DNA of 64,000 bases from Pelagicoccus albus. GTDB lineage: Bacteria > Verrucomicrobiota > Verrucomicrobiia > Opitutales > Opitutaceae. Location: contig NZ_JACHVC010000006.1 in assembly GCF_014230145.1 (NCBI RefSeq), positions 558,001 to 622,000 of the forward strand, in the 5' to 3' direction. Below, one piece after another: positions 8,479 to 17,280 of the stretch. Position numbers and translations under genes: made by a program. The stretch's first letter is position 1; every line of letters begins with the position of its first letter. Under the pieces are notes generated by a model. That model saw nothing but the letters and a program-made list of their open reading frames with translations. It did not search any database and was not told the origin of the DNA.

Positions 8479-9342
8479 ATGACAAAACAGGAGGTTATTG
8501 ATTTTCTGTTGAATGGCTTCGTTTTGTCGAACTTGCCGGATTCTTTTCTGCGCTTGCAGCGTATCGCGAACGACCCGCATTCCGATGTCGAGGATGTCGT
8601 AGCCGTGGTGCGGATGGACCCGGAGCTGGCGGCGAATCTTTTGAAGCTAGCCAACTCCTCTTGTTACAGCACGGGAACTCCCGTGAACTCTATCGAGGAA
8701 GCTGCCCAATTGCTGGGTATGCGAGCAGTGGTTCAGAGTTCACTTGCTCTCGGAATTATCAGCCAAATCGACATTCCACATGAGCATCTGGATTTGAGGT
8801 GCTTCTGGAAACGTTGCGTTTCTGTGGCTGTGATTTCGGAGAAATTGCACGCCAAAGCTCCCCAGTTCATTCGGCGAATCGTGGATTCGAATCAGCTCTA
8901 CACGGCTGGCTTGCTCTACGACATCGGTATCCTGGCCCTCATCGAAGGATTTCCTTCAGAAATGGTGGGCATTATCGATGGAGCGGAGTTGATCGGTGAA
9001 TCCATCCAGGAAGCGGAATCTCGTGTTATGGGATTCACTCATCAGGATGTCGGACGAATCTTGTTTAAGAAGTGGGGCTTGTCGGAGTCGCTTCAATGTG
9101 TGGCGGGCTACCATCACGACCCTCTTTCTCTGAAAAGGCGGATTCACTGCCCCATTGTCGATTTGGTTCATATCGCTGACTACATCTGCTGCAAACGAGA
9201 TGAGGGGACGCCATCCTCGCTCAAACCACGAATGTTGGATCAGGTCTGGGAACGCTCGGGCATCAGCAGGACAGCTATCGAGGAGATTGAGCTGGAGGTG
9301 CCCCAAGTATTCACGGCTACAGAAGCTATCCTGTCGCTCTAA
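8479..9342 (+). CDS. HDOD domain signalling protein
   Basis: A 287-residue protein consisting of an HDOD domain (residues about 15-215), a relative of the HD phosphohydrolases. Typical segments are LPDSFLRLQRIANDP, VVRMDPELAANLLKLANSS, VNSIEEAAQLLGMRAV and the LYTAGLLYDIGILAL helix where HD-GYP enzymes have their catalytic HD. Here that position is YD, so the metal site of true HD enzymes is missing, as usual for HDOD proteins. The C-terminal part keeps VAGYHHDPLSL and VDLVHIADYICC. HDOD proteins act in signal transduction, often with chemotaxis or c-di-GMP systems. A good Shine-Dalgarno sequence lies 12 bases upstream of the ATG. It converges with the Fur-family gene, four bases away. Confidence 0.88.
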   Translation: MTKQEVIDFLLNGFVLSNLPDSFLRLQRIANDPHSDVEDVVAVVRMDPELAANLLKLANSSCYSTGTPVNSIEEAAQLLGMRAVVQSSLALGIISQIDIPHEHLDLRCFWKRCVSVAVISEKLHAKAPQFIRRIVDSNQLYTAGLLYDIGILALIEGFPSEMVGIIDGAELIGESIQEAESRVMGFTHQDVGRILFKKWGLSESLQCVAGYHHDPLSLKRRIHCPIVDLVHIADYICCKRDEGTPSSLKPRMLDQVWERSGISRTAIEEIELEVPQVFTATEAILSL

Positions 9343-9346
9343 TTGC

Positions 9347-9772
9347 TTAGCGACAGTTATCGCACAGCCCGTAAAGCTCCAGAACATGCGTGACCTCGGT
9401 GAACCCGAGTTTGGAGGCCAATTTTTCTAGCTTCTCGATTTCGCAATGATCGAGTCGCTCCGCCTTATGGCATTTTCTGCAAATGATGTGGTGGTGGTGA
9501 TGCTCCTCGGCGTTGAGCTCGTAAAGGGATTTTCCAGATTCGGTAGGAATGCGTGTCGCGATCCCCGCTGATTCGAATGTCTCCAGATTTCGGTAAACGG
9601 TCACCAGATCGTAGTCCGAGGCTCCTAGCGCTTCGTGAGCTTCTTCAGCGCTCAGTGGCTTTTCGCTATCGATCAACAGGCGAAGCAAGGCTTTGCGTGG
9701 TTCCGTGATACGGTACCGTTCCTTTTTTAGGGAAGTGATCGCGACGTCGAACTTTTGCTCTGATTGGTCCAT
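9347..9772 (-). CDS. Fur-family metal-responsive transcriptional regulator
   Basis: A 141-residue Fur/Zur/PerR family repressor. A winged helix covers residues about 15-85 (RITEPRKALLRLL, then SAEEAHEAL and DYDLVTVYRNLETFESAG). The dimerisation and metal domain has a run of five histidines at about residues 91-95 followed by CRKC, and a C-terminal CDNC. The two CxxC pairs form the structural zinc site. Which metal or oxidant is sensed cannot be decided from sequence. The neighbours (HDOD gene, HtrA protease) do not suggest a target; the TonB receptor at 3-5 kb and the ahp genes at 55-57 kb are possible regulon members by general knowledge only. Confidence 0.9.
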   Translation of the reverse strand: MDQSEQKFDVAITSLKKERYRITEPRKALLRLLIDSEKPLSAEEAHEALGASDYDLVTVYRNLETFESAGIATRIPTESGKSLYELNAEEHHHHHIICRKCHKAERLDHCEIEKLEKLASKLGFTEVTHVLELYGLCDNCR

Positions 9773-10006
9773 CGAAGTGACGTTAAGCTACTGTTCGAAC
9801 TCCGCTCCTCAACTAAAATCTAGACGGTAGTGAGGGATTCAAAACCACAAGGCCCGATGCTGCGGGAATGTACAGAAGGTTCTCCAGCGAGTTTTTACTG
9901 TGGAGATTAGCTGCCGGAAGGGACTTGCTTCAGCCGCGCCTCTGGCAAATCTTCTCCTCCGCCTGAATCGAAGGCGAAAATCCCCCGACAAATTTTATAG
10001 CAGGAA

Positions 10007-11134
10007 ATGTCAGAGAATCGAAATCCTTACCGTTTCGTATTGCCGATGCTTATATTCGCGGCAGCGGTTTTTACAGTGACTTACGTCGCTCGCTTGGCGT
10101 TAGGGGGCGACTCTGGAGTTGTTCTGCAAGTGGAAACGCCTGCCATACCCGCTGCAGGAGAGTTGCTGCCGGACGAGAGAAACACGATCGCGATCTTTCA
10201 GAAAGCCTCTCCGTCGGTGGTTTTCGTCTACAACATTCAAAGCCAATTTGACCCGAGAACTTTTAACGTGTCCGAAGTTCCACAAGGATCAGGCTCGGGC
10301 TTTCTCTGGGACAAATCGGGACACATCGTGACCAATTTCCACGTGGTGGCGAATGCTTCGCGTATCGCTGTCACCTTGATAGACGGAAAAACCTATGAAG
10401 CTGAGAAAATTGGCGAGGAGCCGAGCAAGGACCTCGCAGTGCTCAAAATCGATTTGCTAGGAACAAATGTGACTCCCTTGGGAGAAGTCGTTGCGGACTC
10501 CTCGAAAGTACTTGTGGGCCAAAAAAGCATCGCGATCGGCAACCCGTTTGGCTTGGACCACACGCTCACGGTGGGAACCATTTCGGCTATGGGGAGAAGC
10601 ATGGCTTCGATCGTGAAAGACGTCACTATTCGCGATATGATCCAGACTGATGCGGCTATCAATCCGGGCAATTCTGGTGGTCCCTTGCTCAATAGCCACG
10701 GTGAGTTGATTGGGATGAATACTCTGATTCTTCGTAATTCAACTGGAATCGGCTTTGCCGTTCCCTCCAACACAATTTCCAGAATCGTAAGCCAAATTAT
10801 CGAGTTTGGAGAGCCGGTTCGCTCAGGAATCGGAATCACCGTAGTCAGCGAGGGAAATCTCGTGCAACGCCTCGGTTTGACTGGAGTGATGATTCGCGTG
10901 GTGCAGCCGGATTCGCCCGCTGCTCAAGCCGGACTACGCGGTATGACCATCAGTCAAGCTGGAAGGATCGTAGTGGGAGACATAATACAGGCGATAGATG
11001 GGCAGCCGATCACCAACGTCGACGATCTTTATCACGCACTGGACTTGAAGCGAGAGGGCGAAGTCGTAAACGTCGTATTCTACCGAGAAGGACAACAATA
11101 CTCCGCAGATATAGAGTTGGTGAGAATCCAGTAG
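10007..11134 (+). CDS. HtrA/DegS-like periplasmic serine protease with PDZ domain
   Basis: A 375-residue trypsin-like protease. Residues about 9-32 form an N-terminal membrane anchor or uncleaved signal (FVLPMLIFAAAVFTVTYVA). The catalytic triad is visible: His112 in TNFHVVAN, Asp142 in SKDLAVLK and Ser223 in NPGNSGGPLL. A single PDZ domain covers about residues 275-370 (VVQPDSPAAQAGL, then GDIIQAIDGQPITNVDDL). One PDZ plus an N-terminal anchor is the DegS-like arrangement, used in other bacteria to start envelope-stress signalling by cutting an anti-sigma factor. No sigma or anti-sigma gene is adjacent. The ATG is preceded by AGGA. It converges with the potassium channel gene. Confidence 0.92.
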   Translation: MSENRNPYRFVLPMLIFAAAVFTVTYVARLALGGDSGVVLQVETPAIPAAGELLPDERNTIAIFQKASPSVVFVYNIQSQFDPRTFNVSEVPQGSGSGFLWDKSGHIVTNFHVVANASRIAVTLIDGKTYEAEKIGEEPSKDLAVLKIDLLGTNVTPLGEVVADSSKVLVGQKSIAIGNPFGLDHTLTVGTISAMGRSMASIVKDVTIRDMIQTDAAINPGNSGGPLLNSHGELIGMNTLILRNSTGIGFAVPSNTISRIVSQIIEFGEPVRSGIGITVVSEGNLVQRLGLTGVMIRVVQPDSPAAQAGLRGMTISQAGRIVVGDIIQAIDGQPITNVDDLYHALDLKREGEVVNVVFYREGQQYSADIELVRIQ

Positions 11135-11148
11135 GGAATGGGGGCGGT

Positions 11149-12204
11149 TTAGCCGACTTTCGCCCCTCTGTATTGTCTAACAGGTTGGCTACTCAATCCG
11201 CGGACGAAGGCTGGAATAGTGCCTTCGTGGCAAATTACGATTAGAGAATCTCCCGCATGGATCTGAGTGGAAAGGGCGGGCTTTACGAGCAGTTCACCAC
11301 CTTCACGCCGAACTGCAACTATGATGAAAGCGCTCTTCCCGCGAGTCTCAAGTTTTTCCAAGGTTTGCCCGATTAGTTCGCTCTGGGAGTCGATCCGCAC
11401 CTCGTCCACCTCCAGCCCGATCTCATTTAAGCTTTCCAAGAAAAACGTATCTCGAAGCTCCTGATCAAGGACCTCTCTGGCGCTGGGCTTTAGGATGAGC
11501 TGGGCCACACGTTCAGCTCCTATGTGTGATGGCATAACGACTCTGTTCGCGCCTGCCTGCAACAGCTTGGGCTCCGAGCTCGGTTGTACTCCTCTCGCAA
11601 TTACATCCAGTCCTGGATTTAGCCCCTTGGCGCTGAGAACGATGAAAACGTTTGCCGCATCACTAGGGAGTAGGCTGGCGAGTGTATCCGCTCGTTGGAT
11701 GCCGGCTCGTTCCAATACGCTCTCCTCGGTGGCATCTCCTTCTATGCAGAGCATGCCTGCTTCTTTAATCGTTTCTATGCGGGTGGCAGAGTTGTCGATA
11801 ACCACAAAAGGGCGCCCAGCCTGCTTTAAGTGAGAGGCTACCATGACGCCAATTCGCCCGTATCCGCAAAGTATGACATGATTGCTAGTATGATTGATTT
11901 CGCTTTGCATTTTTCGTTTGCCGAGCAGGCGTTGGAGTTGTCCTTCGGTTAACCAGTTGATAAAGGCGCCGAGGATGTAGATGAGCGAGGTGCAGCCCGC
12001 TATGATGAAAAAGATCGTGAAGATTTTTAGCCCTGGCGTCATCTCGCCTGATTCGCCGTATCCGACTCCAAATACGGTGATGATGACCATGTAGGCCGCA
12101 TCAAGTGTCTCCCACCCAGCGATTCGGAAACCAAGAAATCCGCCGATGACTACGATGAGAAAGAGCACAATGCCCAACAAGAGTTGTTTGGTGGGAACTA
12201 GCAT
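11149..12204 (-). CDS. Two-TM potassium channel with RCK (TrkA-N/TrkA-C) domains
   Basis: A 351-residue MthK-like channel. Two membrane helices (about residues 7-27 and 62-88) flank a pore loop. The filter region reads ITVFGVGYGE, so the usual TVGYG is GVGYG, with Gly instead of the first Thr. A RCK_N domain follows from about residue 105, with the Rossmann motif CGYGRIGVMVASHL, a VIDN segment and GDATEESVLERAG. A TrkA_C domain covers about residues 255-340. RCK domains gate such channels by binding nucleotides or calcium. The protein should be in the inner membrane and control K+ flux. It converges with the htrA-like gene with a 14-base gap. Confidence 0.9.
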   Translation of the reverse strand: MLVPTKQLLLGIVLFLIVVIGGFLGFRIAGWETLDAAYMVIITVFGVGYGESGEMTPGLKIFTIFFIIAGCTSLIYILGAFINWLTEGQLQRLLGKRKMQSEINHTSNHVILCGYGRIGVMVASHLKQAGRPFVVIDNSATRIETIKEAGMLCIEGDATEESVLERAGIQRADTLASLLPSDAANVFIVLSAKGLNPGLDVIARGVQPSSEPKLLQAGANRVVMPSHIGAERVAQLILKPSAREVLDQELRDTFFLESLNEIGLEVDEVRIDSQSELIGQTLEKLETRGKSAFIIVAVRREGGELLVKPALSTQIHAGDSLIVICHEGTIPAFVRGLSSQPVRQYRGAKVG

Positions 12205-12410
12205 GAGGCTAAAGGAAGGATCTGGAAACTACTGGAACGGAGTTTCGAGTCAATCAGCAGTCTCGTAAGGGCCGGAAATAGGAAACTGCCCGGTGATTGT
12301 AACCCAGATCTGTCGGTTTTGTTTGGCAAGCTCTCGGAATGAGATAATTGTATTTGAGTCGAGGAGCTTCGCCGCCAGGCATCGGCGACGGAGTGAATCA
12401 CAGGTATGTT

Positions 12411-13184
12411 ATGATGAAGGGGAAGAACGAAATCGTTGAAAATTGGTTGCCGCGTTACACGGGTATGGCTCTCGAGGACTTTGGTGACTATGTCTTGCTG
12501 TGTAATTTCCAACGCTATCTGGAGATTTTCGCCGAACGTTATGGCGTGCAAATTATGGGGATAGGAAAGCCGATGACCTCGGTAACTGCTGGCCGTATCA
12601 CCATGATAAACTTCGGGATTGGTAGCCCATCTGCCGCTACGATTGTTGATCTCCTCACGGCCATCAAACCCAAGGCGATACTCTTTCTCGGCAAATGCGG
12701 TGGCGTGAAGCACATTGCCAACATCGGATCCTTAATCTTGCCGATTGCTGCGATTCGGGGGGACGGTACCAGCGACGACTACATGCCGAAGGAAGTGCCA
12801 GCCCTGCCGGCTTTCGCCTTGCAGAAGGCGATTTCCACGACGATCCGCGACAACGGCTTCGATTACTGGACGGGTACTGTCTATACGACCAACCGAAGGG
12901 TTTGGGAGCATGACGAGCGATTTAAGGAGTACTTACGCAAGACGCGAGCTATCGCGGTAGATATGGAAACCGCCACCATATTTACTACCAGCTTCGCGAA
13001 CGAGATCCCAAGTGGAGCTCTCTTGTTAGTGTCGGATCAGCCCATGTTGCCCGAAGGTATAAAGACCGCTGAGAGTGACGAAAAAGTGGATCACAATTTC
13101 GTGGATCGCCATTTATCGATCGGTATCCAAGCTTTGGAACAATTGATAAATAACGGAGAGACGATCAAGCATCTGAAATTTTGA
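12411..13184 (+). CDS. amn: AMP nucleosidase (short form)
   Basis: A 257-residue nucleoside phosphorylase-like enzyme. It resembles the short AMP nucleosidase of Bacteroidota and related groups, which lacks the extra N-terminal domain of E. coli Amn. Visible features are ITMINFGIGSPSAATIVDLL, the FLGKCGGV glycine loop, IAAIRGDGTSDDYMP, and AVDMETATIFTTSFANEIP, which holds the purine-site DMET motif, then LLVSDQPMLPEG. The enzyme splits AMP to adenine and ribose 5-phosphate. The ATG at 12411 is chosen because an AGG lies just upstream; an adjacent ATG at 12414 is equally possible. rsgA begins 25 bases after its stop, so the two may be co-transcribed. Confidence 0.85.
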   Translation: MMKGKNEIVENWLPRYTGMALEDFGDYVLLCNFQRYLEIFAERYGVQIMGIGKPMTSVTAGRITMINFGIGSPSAATIVDLLTAIKPKAILFLGKCGGVKHIANIGSLILPIAAIRGDGTSDDYMPKEVPALPAFALQKAISTTIRDNGFDYWTGTVYTTNRRVWEHDERFKEYLRKTRAIAVDMETATIFTTSFANEIPSGALLLVSDQPMLPEGIKTAESDEKVDHNFVDRHLSIGIQALEQLINNGETIKHLKF

Positions 13185-13209
13185 GGCAGACCACGAGGGA
13201 ATTCGAATT

Positions 13210-14334
13210 ATGAGTCTGAGTCTCGAGGAACTAGGTTGGAGTGAGGAGTTCGAACGGCATTTCGCTGCCGTTAATGATACAACCGTCGTTCCTGCTCGCG
13301 TGATTCGTGAAAATCGGGGCGAGTATATCATCCACACCGGTAAGGAGCGGGCTGTTGCTCGCTTGCCGGGGGTTGAGCGGATAGGCAAATCGGATTCGTC
13401 GGAGTATCCCACTGTTGGCGATTGGCTTGCTGTAGAAAAGGTGCCGCTAAGTGATGATTATCTGATTCGGGAGCTGCTGCCTCGCAAGAGCCTCTTTGAA
13501 CGAAAGGTGGTTGGGGAAGCGACCCGCCATCAATCTATCGTGGCCAACTTCGATTCGCTTTTTCTCGTGACCGGACTTGATGCGGATTTTAATACCAGCC
13601 GTATTCAGCGTTACCTCAGTGTGGCTTGGAATAGTAGAGCCCAGCTTGTCGTGATATTGAACAAAGCTGATTTGATCGAGGAGCTAGATGAGGTGCTTGC
13701 CGCGGTGAAAGAGGTCGCCAAGGACGTTCCGGTTCATGCGGTCTCTGCTTTTGATCCGGCGAGCCTTGAATGCCTGAAGCAGTATCTTGGAACCGGTCGC
13801 ACGGTGGCCCTTCTTGGTTCCTCAGGAGTTGGAAAATCGTCCCTGACCAATGCTTTTATAGGAGAGGATCGGCTCTTGACCCAACAGAACCGCGCTGCCG
13901 ATGGCAAAGGCCGTCATACGACAACGTGGCGGGAACTCTCTCCGCTTCCGGGTGGTGGGATGTTGATTGATTTGCCGGGAATGCGGGAGCTCCAGTTGAC
14001 CGGAGAAGGAGATGGGGTCGATAAGACTTTCAGCGACATCGAAGAGCTAATGACCCAATGCAAGTTCCGCAATTGTCGGCACGAGGGTGAACCCGGTTGC
14101 GCAATCGATAAGGCTATCGAAAGCGGTGATTTGGCGGTAAGTCGCTACAAACAGTACGTTAAGCTTCGCAACGAACAGATCGTCGCTCAGGAGCGCCGTG
14201 AGGCGAGGGATAAGATTATCGCCGGGCGCCGCCGCAAGATCGCGGTTAAGGAAGGCCCTGTTAAAAAGAAGATCGCCAAGAAACGTAAGCAGCTAAACAC
14301 CTCGCGCAGCTACCTCGAAAATCTGGACGATTGA
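13210..14334 (+). CDS. rsgA: Ribosome small-subunit-dependent GTPase A
   Basis: A 374-residue circularly permuted GTPase that helps mature the 30S subunit. An OB fold lies at about residues 20-105. The GTPase domain has motifs in permuted order: G4 NKADLI, then G1 LGSSGVGKSSLTN at about residue 202, G2 HTTTW and G3 DLPGMREL. A zinc-knuckle CKFRNCRHEGEPGC at about 283-296 follows. The C-terminal tail is strongly basic (REARDKIIAGRRRKIAVKEG, then KKKIAKKRKQ), probably for rRNA binding, making the protein slightly longer than the E. coli form. It follows the AMP nucleosidase gene and converges with the EI24 gene. Confidence 0.93.
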   Translation: MSLSLEELGWSEEFERHFAAVNDTTVVPARVIRENRGEYIIHTGKERAVARLPGVERIGKSDSSEYPTVGDWLAVEKVPLSDDYLIRELLPRKSLFERKVVGEATRHQSIVANFDSLFLVTGLDADFNTSRIQRYLSVAWNSRAQLVVILNKADLIEELDEVLAAVKEVAKDVPVHAVSAFDPASLECLKQYLGTGRTVALLGSSGVGKSSLTNAFIGEDRLLTQQNRAADGKGRHTTTWRELSPLPGGGMLIDLPGMRELQLTGEGDGVDKTFSDIEELMTQCKFRNCRHEGEPGCAIDKAIESGDLAVSRYKQYVKLRNEQIVAQERREARDKIIAGRRRKIAVKEGPVKKKIAKKRKQLNTSRSYLENLDD

Positions 14335-14351
14335 GAAGACGGGCGATTCCC

Positions 14352-15125
14352 CTAGCTTAGCCGTTTCGCTTTCGAATCGTAAAGCGTATCCACACCGCTT
14401 ACAGCGGCAGCGATGATCCCGTAGGAGGGAGCGAGAAACCATCCGATTATTGGCACCAGCATCATAATCATGAAGCCGGCCCCATTTCCCATAGCATGCC
14501 ACTTGTTTTGGTAGGAGTGGGAGAGGCTTTGACGAATTCCCATTCGACGGCGTTCAAGGACAGGATCCATGAAGCCGGCTCCTGCAAAGTAGGCCTGCAA
14601 AATTAGCATTCCGGCGAAATAAATTGCCGCCCCCGCTAGTGGTATCAGCCACAAAAGCCAGCATAACACAGTGAGAGCGAGTGAGATGGCCAAGGTGATG
14701 CCGCTGACCATTATGCCTCGATAGATGTCGTACATAAGCCCGCCGATGGAGAAAGCCGGCCCCTTCGTTCCATGATGCTTCTCCTCGGCTGTTTCAGAGA
14801 TCATTCCAATGAACGGCGCGTAAATGACCATGACCACACTGCGATATAGCAGGAAAGCCAAGTATATGGAGAGGAGTCCGACAATAACGCTCAGTCCCCA
14901 AGCTGCCCAAGAGGCAACCTCGTTGGGTAGCCATTTCTCGCTGATGTGTGTGCTTAATTCCTGAACGCCAAAAAACGTTCCGCCAAAAAAAACTCCGATG
15001 ACCACAGGAAAATAGAGCATGCTGATCAATCCTGGGATTATCAGATGCTTCCACATTCCCTCTTTCCACACCAGTCGATGGGCATCTCGGTAGGCATTTA
15101 GCCCTTTCATGAATGGTCTAAACAT
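14352..15125 (-). CDS. EI24-domain membrane protein (CysZ-like)
   Basis: A 257-residue inner-membrane protein of the EI24/CysZ family with about four or five hydrophobic segments: near residues 25-55, 75-105, 140-180 and 210-235. Conserved features include an N-terminal GLNAYRDAHRLVWKEGMWKH helix, a YAPFIGMISETAEEKHHG loop, and the FMDPVLERRRMGIRQSLS segment that resembles the conserved YP-D-ERR-shaped portion of the family. CysZ is a sulfate permease in proteobacteria. No cysteine-biosynthesis genes are adjacent, so sulfate transport is only a family-based possibility. It converges with rsgA. Confidence 0.8.
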   Translation of the reverse strand: MFRPFMKGLNAYRDAHRLVWKEGMWKHLIIPGLISMLYFPVVIGVFFGGTFFGVQELSTHISEKWLPNEVASWAAWGLSVIVGLLSIYLAFLLYRSVVMVIYAPFIGMISETAEEKHHGTKGPAFSIGGLMYDIYRGIMVSGITLAISLALTVLCWLLWLIPLAGAAIYFAGMLILQAYFAGAGFMDPVLERRRMGIRQSLSHSYQNKWHAMGNGAGFMIMMLVPIIGWFLAPSYGIIAAAVSGVDTLYDSKAKRLS

Positions 15126-15216
15126 TGATTTGAGGTGACAGCTAGGGTACTTGTCTTGGTTTGTCCATGGTTTGTTATCAGACCTGACCTGTCGAAAGTT
15201 GCTCCCTGAGTTTAAT

Positions 15217-15402
15217 ATGGAAAAAATTCTTGTCCGGAAAACTGAATACGTTCCGAGTTATACCTTTTTCAAGGTGTCGTATGCAGGCATCCTGAGGCTC
15301 TTTACCAGCAATCGTAATTTGCGGGAATTCGTAATTCGAGGGTGGGCTCAGGGAAGCGGTAATCTTGCAACGTCCATGCTTTCACTAAGAGTTTATCAAT
15401 AG
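15217..15402 (+). CDS. Small ORF directly before tspO (doubtful)
   Basis: A 61-codon frame from ATG 15217 ends two bases before the tspO start codon. The product (MEKILVRKTEYVPSYTFFKV at the start) is basic and matches no family I know. Its placement suggests possible coupling to tspO, but the region upstream has no Shine-Dalgarno sequence and the composition is not distinctive. It may equally be untranslated leader. Listed for completeness. Confidence 0.25.
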   Translation: MEKILVRKTEYVPSYTFFKVSYAGILRLFTSNRNLREFVIRGWAQGSGNLATSMLSLRVYQ

Positions 15403-15404
15403 AT

Positions 15405-15890
15405 ATGTTGGGTATGAAGTTCGGAAAGTTATTGGCTTCGTTTGTTGCGTGCTATGCGGTTTTGGCATTGGGGGCGGTCGCTTCCATTTCGGCGAGAAGC
15501 TACTACTCCTCGCTTGTTCAACCGGAGTGGGCTCCACCTGGCTGGTTGTTCGGGCCCGTTTGGACAACGCTCTACACTCTTATGGCGATATCCGTCTGGT
15601 TAGTGTGGCGTAGAAACGAAACGAAAGGCGTATCTCGGGAGCTTATCGTTTTTGGCGCTCAGCTAGTCTTCAACGGGCTATGGTCTTGGCTCTTTTTCAA
15701 ATGGAATCTCGGGGCTGCCGCATTTTTAGACATTCTGCTGCTGCTTAGTCTGATTATTGCAAATGTATCCATGTTTTGGAAGCATAGCAAACTAGCAGCC
15801 GCACTGCTTATTCCTTACCTGACGTGGGTGGCTTTTGCGGCGGCCCTTTGCTACTCGGTTTGGCAGCTCAATCCAACGGAGCTGGGTTAG
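15405..15890 (+). CDS. tspO: TspO/MBR family tryptophan-rich sensory protein
   Basis: A 161-residue, five-helix membrane protein of the TspO/MBR (peripheral benzodiazepine receptor) family. The signature WAPPGWLFGPVWTTLYTLMA sits at about residues 44-63, followed by QLVFNGLWSWLFF and a final LTWVAFAAALCYSVWQLN helix with the conserved aromatic residues. Family members bind porphyrins and have been linked to tetrapyrrole handling and light or stress responses. The second in-frame ATG (codon 4) is an alternative start. It converges with the MFS gene. Family assignment is firm; physiological role here is unknown. Confidence 0.93.
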   Translation: MLGMKFGKLLASFVACYAVLALGAVASISARSYYSSLVQPEWAPPGWLFGPVWTTLYTLMAISVWLVWRRNETKGVSRELIVFGAQLVFNGLWSWLFFKWNLGAAAFLDILLLLSLIIANVSMFWKHSKLAAALLIPYLTWVAFAAALCYSVWQLNPTELG

Positions 15891-15913
15891 AGAGGTTGAC
15901 CGCTTAAGTTGTA

Positions 15914-17146
15914 TTAAGCCGTCTGGCGGATGACTCTGTTGATGTTGGTCATCAAGATCAAAGTCGTAGTGATGACTCCCGCGGCGAGCCAGCCGAGGCT
16001 TCCGTAGTGGAGCAGCGGGCCATTTGCACTCTGGGTGACTATGAGCCCAGCCACGATTGCTGCGATACCTCCTGCTGCTTGCTGAATCGCGGAGTGAATA
16101 CTCATGTAGGTGCCTCTGTCTTGAGGAGCGGGAACCGCGGTTAGCAAAGCTTGGCCGGATATCATGCGAGTGGATACGCCGATATAGAGAATGGCATTGA
16201 GAACGATCACCAATGTAAGCGGGCTGACCCCGAGGTGAGTGTAGGTTAGGATGGCGCTCATCGCTATGACAGAACCCAAAAAGAACATAGGAAGCTTCCC
16301 GACTGAGTCGCTCAAACTACCCGCGATTGGTCCCGTCACGAGTGTGCAAAGCCCGGCCACCATGTAGACTAACGGTAACTTTTCGAGCGAGATGCCCAAG
16401 TTTTCGACTGCGAACGCGCTGGCGAATGGCATCAGCATGTATCCACCACTTGAGAGTAGGGTGACGGTGGCGAAACCCTGAAGGTAGCGTGGGTTCTTGA
16501 AGGTATCGACCAGCTTGTTGAATGGGTTCCGCGTCTCAACGTGTGACAGGTGTCCTACGATTGGTCTCATGAAAAAGACGATGCACAATCCTGTCAGAAT
16601 ACTGAGAACGACAATGCTCATGAAAGGAAAGTGCCAGCCGTAGTGAGTTGCTAGATACAATCCGAATGGAAGCCCCAGAATTTGGCTTGCGGAAAAAGCC
16701 ATCTGTACGAATCCCATTACACGGCCGCGTTTTTCGGGTGGGAAGAGGTCGGTGACAATGGCGAAGCCTATGGAGCTCATAACCCCTCCGAAGAAGCCAG
16801 TTAACGTTCTCGCAACCAAAAGGGATTGGTAGTTTGGAGCCAGAGCGCAGAAGAGGGTTCCCAATATAAAGCCGCTGTAGAAGAAGATAAGCATCCTCTT
16901 GCGGTCGAACTTGTCTGCAAAACCTGCAGCCAGCAGGGCTGAGGCGCCTGCTGCGAATGCATAGCCGGATACGACGTGCCCAAATTGCACTGTGGTGATG
17001 TCGAGCTCCTTGAGCAAAATTGCCCCAAGCGGAGATAGCACCATGAAATCCAAAACGACGGTGAACTGGATGATCGCCAATAATGCTATGGCGAAAATTT
17101 GGTAGCGTGTGAATGGCTCGCCTTTTCTATTGATCTCTCTTTTCAA
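15914..17146 (-). CDS. Major facilitator superfamily transporter (DHA1/AraJ-like)
   Basis: A 410-residue carrier with about 12 membrane helices. The loop between TM2 and TM3 reads GFADKFDRKRMLIFFYSGF, the MFS motif A form (G-x-x-x-D-x-x-x-R-K). TM4 to 5 carries VTDLFPPEKRGRVMGFV, and motif A repeats in the second half as GSLSDSVGKLPMFFLG. These features suit the proton-coupled drug or sugar efflux branch. The start MKREINRKGEPF is hydrophilic and precedes TM1 directly. No regulator adjoins it and the substrate is not predictable. It converges with tspO. Confidence 0.88.
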   Translation of the reverse strand: MKREINRKGEPFTRYQIFAIALLAIIQFTVVLDFMVLSPLGAILLKELDITTVQFGHVVSGYAFAAGASALLAAGFADKFDRKRMLIFFYSGFILGTLFCALAPNYQSLLVARTLTGFFGGVMSSIGFAIVTDLFPPEKRGRVMGFVQMAFSASQILGLPFGLYLATHYGWHFPFMSIVVLSILTGLCIVFFMRPIVGHLSHVETRNPFNKLVDTFKNPRYLQGFATVTLLSSGGYMLMPFASAFAVENLGISLEKLPLVYMVAGLCTLVTGPIAGSLSDSVGKLPMFFLGSVIAMSAILTYTHLGVSPLTLVIVLNAILYIGVSTRMISGQALLTAVPAPQDRGTYMSIHSAIQQAAGGIAAIVAGLIVTQSANGPLLHYGSLGWLAAGVITTTLILMTNINRVIRQTA

Positions 17147-17280
17147 AATAAGTCCGGAATGAGGGCCCCGGGGCGAGAGCTCAAAGTCTAGTTAGGAGGA
17201 ATGCCGCGTCTGATTAACTCAAACTTCGGCTCCACTGGAACGATTGAAGTTCCAAAATCGACTGCATGGAAGCTGAAAAC

